A DNA stretch of 64,000 nucleotides from Candidula unifasciata (lineage: Eukaryota > Mollusca > Gastropoda > Stylommatophora > Geomitridae). Position numbers and translations under genes: made by a program. Shown here in pieces: positions 53,290 through 64,000 of this stretch (position 1 is its first letter; every line of letters starts with the position of its first letter). Below the pieces are notes generated by a model. That model saw only the letters and a program-made list of their open reading frames with translations, searched no databases and was not told the origin of the DNA. Location: assembly GCA_905116865.2 (NCBI GenBank), contig CAJHNH020004557.1, positions 362,036-426,035 on the forward strand, given 5' to 3'.

Positions 53290-54365
53290 TCCCAACATTT
53301 TCAGCGGTTCCTCTCTCGAGTATATGACAGCACTAACCCCACCCCCCTTTTCCCCCACAAAACAAAGTATGATCAAAAAACAAAGAGAAGGACAAACATA
53401 AAAACCTTAAGTACTATTAACAAGACAAGAATACGCACAAATTCAGAGTGTCAAAAAAGAACACAACCAAAGAAACAATCAACAAGTGGTAATTTAGCGT
53501 CCAATGTCAGTGTGATGGGCGACAATGTTTGGTCATAATAATATCTGCTGTTTCAGATCCGACGTTGATCAAGGCACACTGGCACCTCAATCTCGCCACG
53601 CTTTTTTGTTTTCATGACTTTCAAAGCCAAAAACCCCAGATTATTTCAAACACAAATGCACTCGACGTCAAAACTGCTTGACGTCCCCTTGGGACTTCCT
53701 CACGTCTGCTAGTGGGGCGTGTGCCAGGCTGGAGACGGCTGGTTTAGTGAATCTCAGGGTAGTGAATAGTTAAAAACAGCATAATAAAAATAAATGATGC
53801 GCCAGCTGCTGAGATGACTGCAAGGTGCAACACTGTGAGCTATGAATTACATTTGAAGTGCTTTTTGACTGAGCTGTTTGTGTTGTGAACTGCATATTCA
53901 GAAAATGACAAGTGGCTGCTACAGAACTTTGGTGCCTTATGCAATATTGCATGTACAGCTGTGTTTTTTGTTGTTGTGTGTGACTGCTGCTTTCATCGAC
54001 AATGAACTGCAACTCTAGTGGCGGGCTGCTTTGTTGGCATTTCTGATGTTCTATATTTTTGCATCTGATGCACATGAGTATGTTTGATACTGCCAAGTTT
54101 GCAGTCTGTTGCCATTTATGTTTCTCCTTAAGGGTCAGCGAAGGGCATTGGGTGTGGTTTTTGCTGATAAAGGAAACGGAACAATTATGCGATGACAGGT
54201 TAGCTGGGAATTTAGAACTGGGACTAGATACAATAAAAACTATGGCAAATTGAACGCAGTGTTACAATGTTTACTTTCTTTAATCGTTATCATTGTTTCA
54301 TAAACACAACTTTGGAAGTGTGTACGCAGTATATAATAAATAATAAATTATTATTTTTTCATCCG
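53290..54365. other. intergenic sequence between gene U and RSPH1
   Basis: Minus ORF 53770-54096 (108 codons) is Gln/Ser/Cys-rich with no recognised domain; I treat it as chance. No repeats recognised. Confidence 0.4.
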
Positions 54366-54370
54366 CCTAC

Positions 54371-54382
54371 TTTATTTTTATT
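54371..54382 (-). terminator. candidate poly(A) signals of gene U
   Basis: Two AATAAA hexamers in tandem on the minus strand, about 235-246 bp beyond the gene U stop. Confidence 0.5.
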
Positions 54383-54552
54383 AAAGCGATTATAAAACAT
54401 TACGACTGAATGTGGGACAGTCATTTTCAGTTTTCGCTTATTAAACAGGAGCTAACAAAACAAGCTTGAATGGGGGTGGACGTGGGAGGGGATATTCCCT
54501 GGGGGTCAACACAAAAATGTAAATAAAGCCAAATATAGACAGACAGACTCTG

Positions 54553-54612
54553 TTTGTTTCCAGGACCGGTTGTTCCTTTGAGTTTCCAGGACCGGTTGTT
54601 CCTTTGAGTTTC
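54553..54612. repeat. 26-bp direct duplication in the gene U 3' UTR
   Basis: TTTCCAGGACCGGTTGTTCC plus TTTGAG occurs twice back to back, ending just past the gene U stop codon. Confidence 0.85.
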
Positions 54613-54616
54613 CATT

Positions 54617-63900
<9,284 letters not shown>

Positions 63901-64000
63901 CTGAAAACCAGTTCAACACTAAGTCTTAGTCCCACACGTGCATTTCGGTACTTTATTTTTAATTCGCCTAAAAAAAGAAGGACGTCTCGGGAGAATGCAA

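Noticed and set aside
53770..54096. 108-codon minus ORF
   Set aside because: Low-complexity Gln/Ser/Cys composition, no domain, not needed by any gene model.

Overview
This is eukaryotic, AT-rich, repeat-dominated DNA with multi-exon genes. It most likely comes from a protostome invertebrate, and a gastropod mollusc is my best guess. The reasons are the conserved LRRC58 and RSPH1 proteins in short GT-AG exons, the many tRNA-derived SINEs with target-site duplications, the decayed non-LTR retrotransposons, and a SPIN-like hAT element, a family I recall being reported from a pond snail. Species was not determined.

Three genes account for essentially all confident coding sequence, all on the minus strand. 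In transcription order they are: an unrecognised proline-rich gene ('gene U', 7 exons seen, 63900 down to a stop at 54617, 5' end beyond the window); RSPH1, the MORN-repeat radial spoke protein (6 exons, 51943 to 34988, complete, 325 aa); and LRRC58, a leucine-rich-repeat protein (4 exons, 24453 to 17513, complete, 361 aa). All exons were joined by hand at GT-AG sites, and the phases agree at every junction.

Layout. 1-11.4 kb: a minisatellite field of seven arrays with 29-43 bp units plus an (AT)n tract, no gene. 11.4-17.4 kb: decayed LINEs, a SPIN-like hAT MITE inside one of them, a mariner remnant, otherwise unique AT-rich DNA. 17.4-24.7 kb: LRRC58, with LINE and SINE insertions in its introns. 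24.7-34.9 kb: intergenic, with a 20-bp minisatellite, a near-perfect inverted repeat, a foldback element with tRNA-like ends, LINE pieces and a broken WREPT-type ORF. 35-52 kb: RSPH1, with large introns full of LINE, SINE, minisatellite and an R4 repeat family. 52-54.6 kb: the gap to gene U. 54.6-64 kb: gene U, with SINEs and long microsatellites lying right against its exons.

RSPH1 belongs to the ciliary radial spoke, and a forkhead/X-box-like pair lies just upstream of its ATG. LRRC58 carries a SOCS-box-like segment in exon 3. The best observation is a SINE that inserted exactly across a gene U splice donor: its 13-bp target duplication copied the exon end, and the SINE tail now supplies a consensus GTAAGT. 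All repeat families were defined by eye from copies inside this window.
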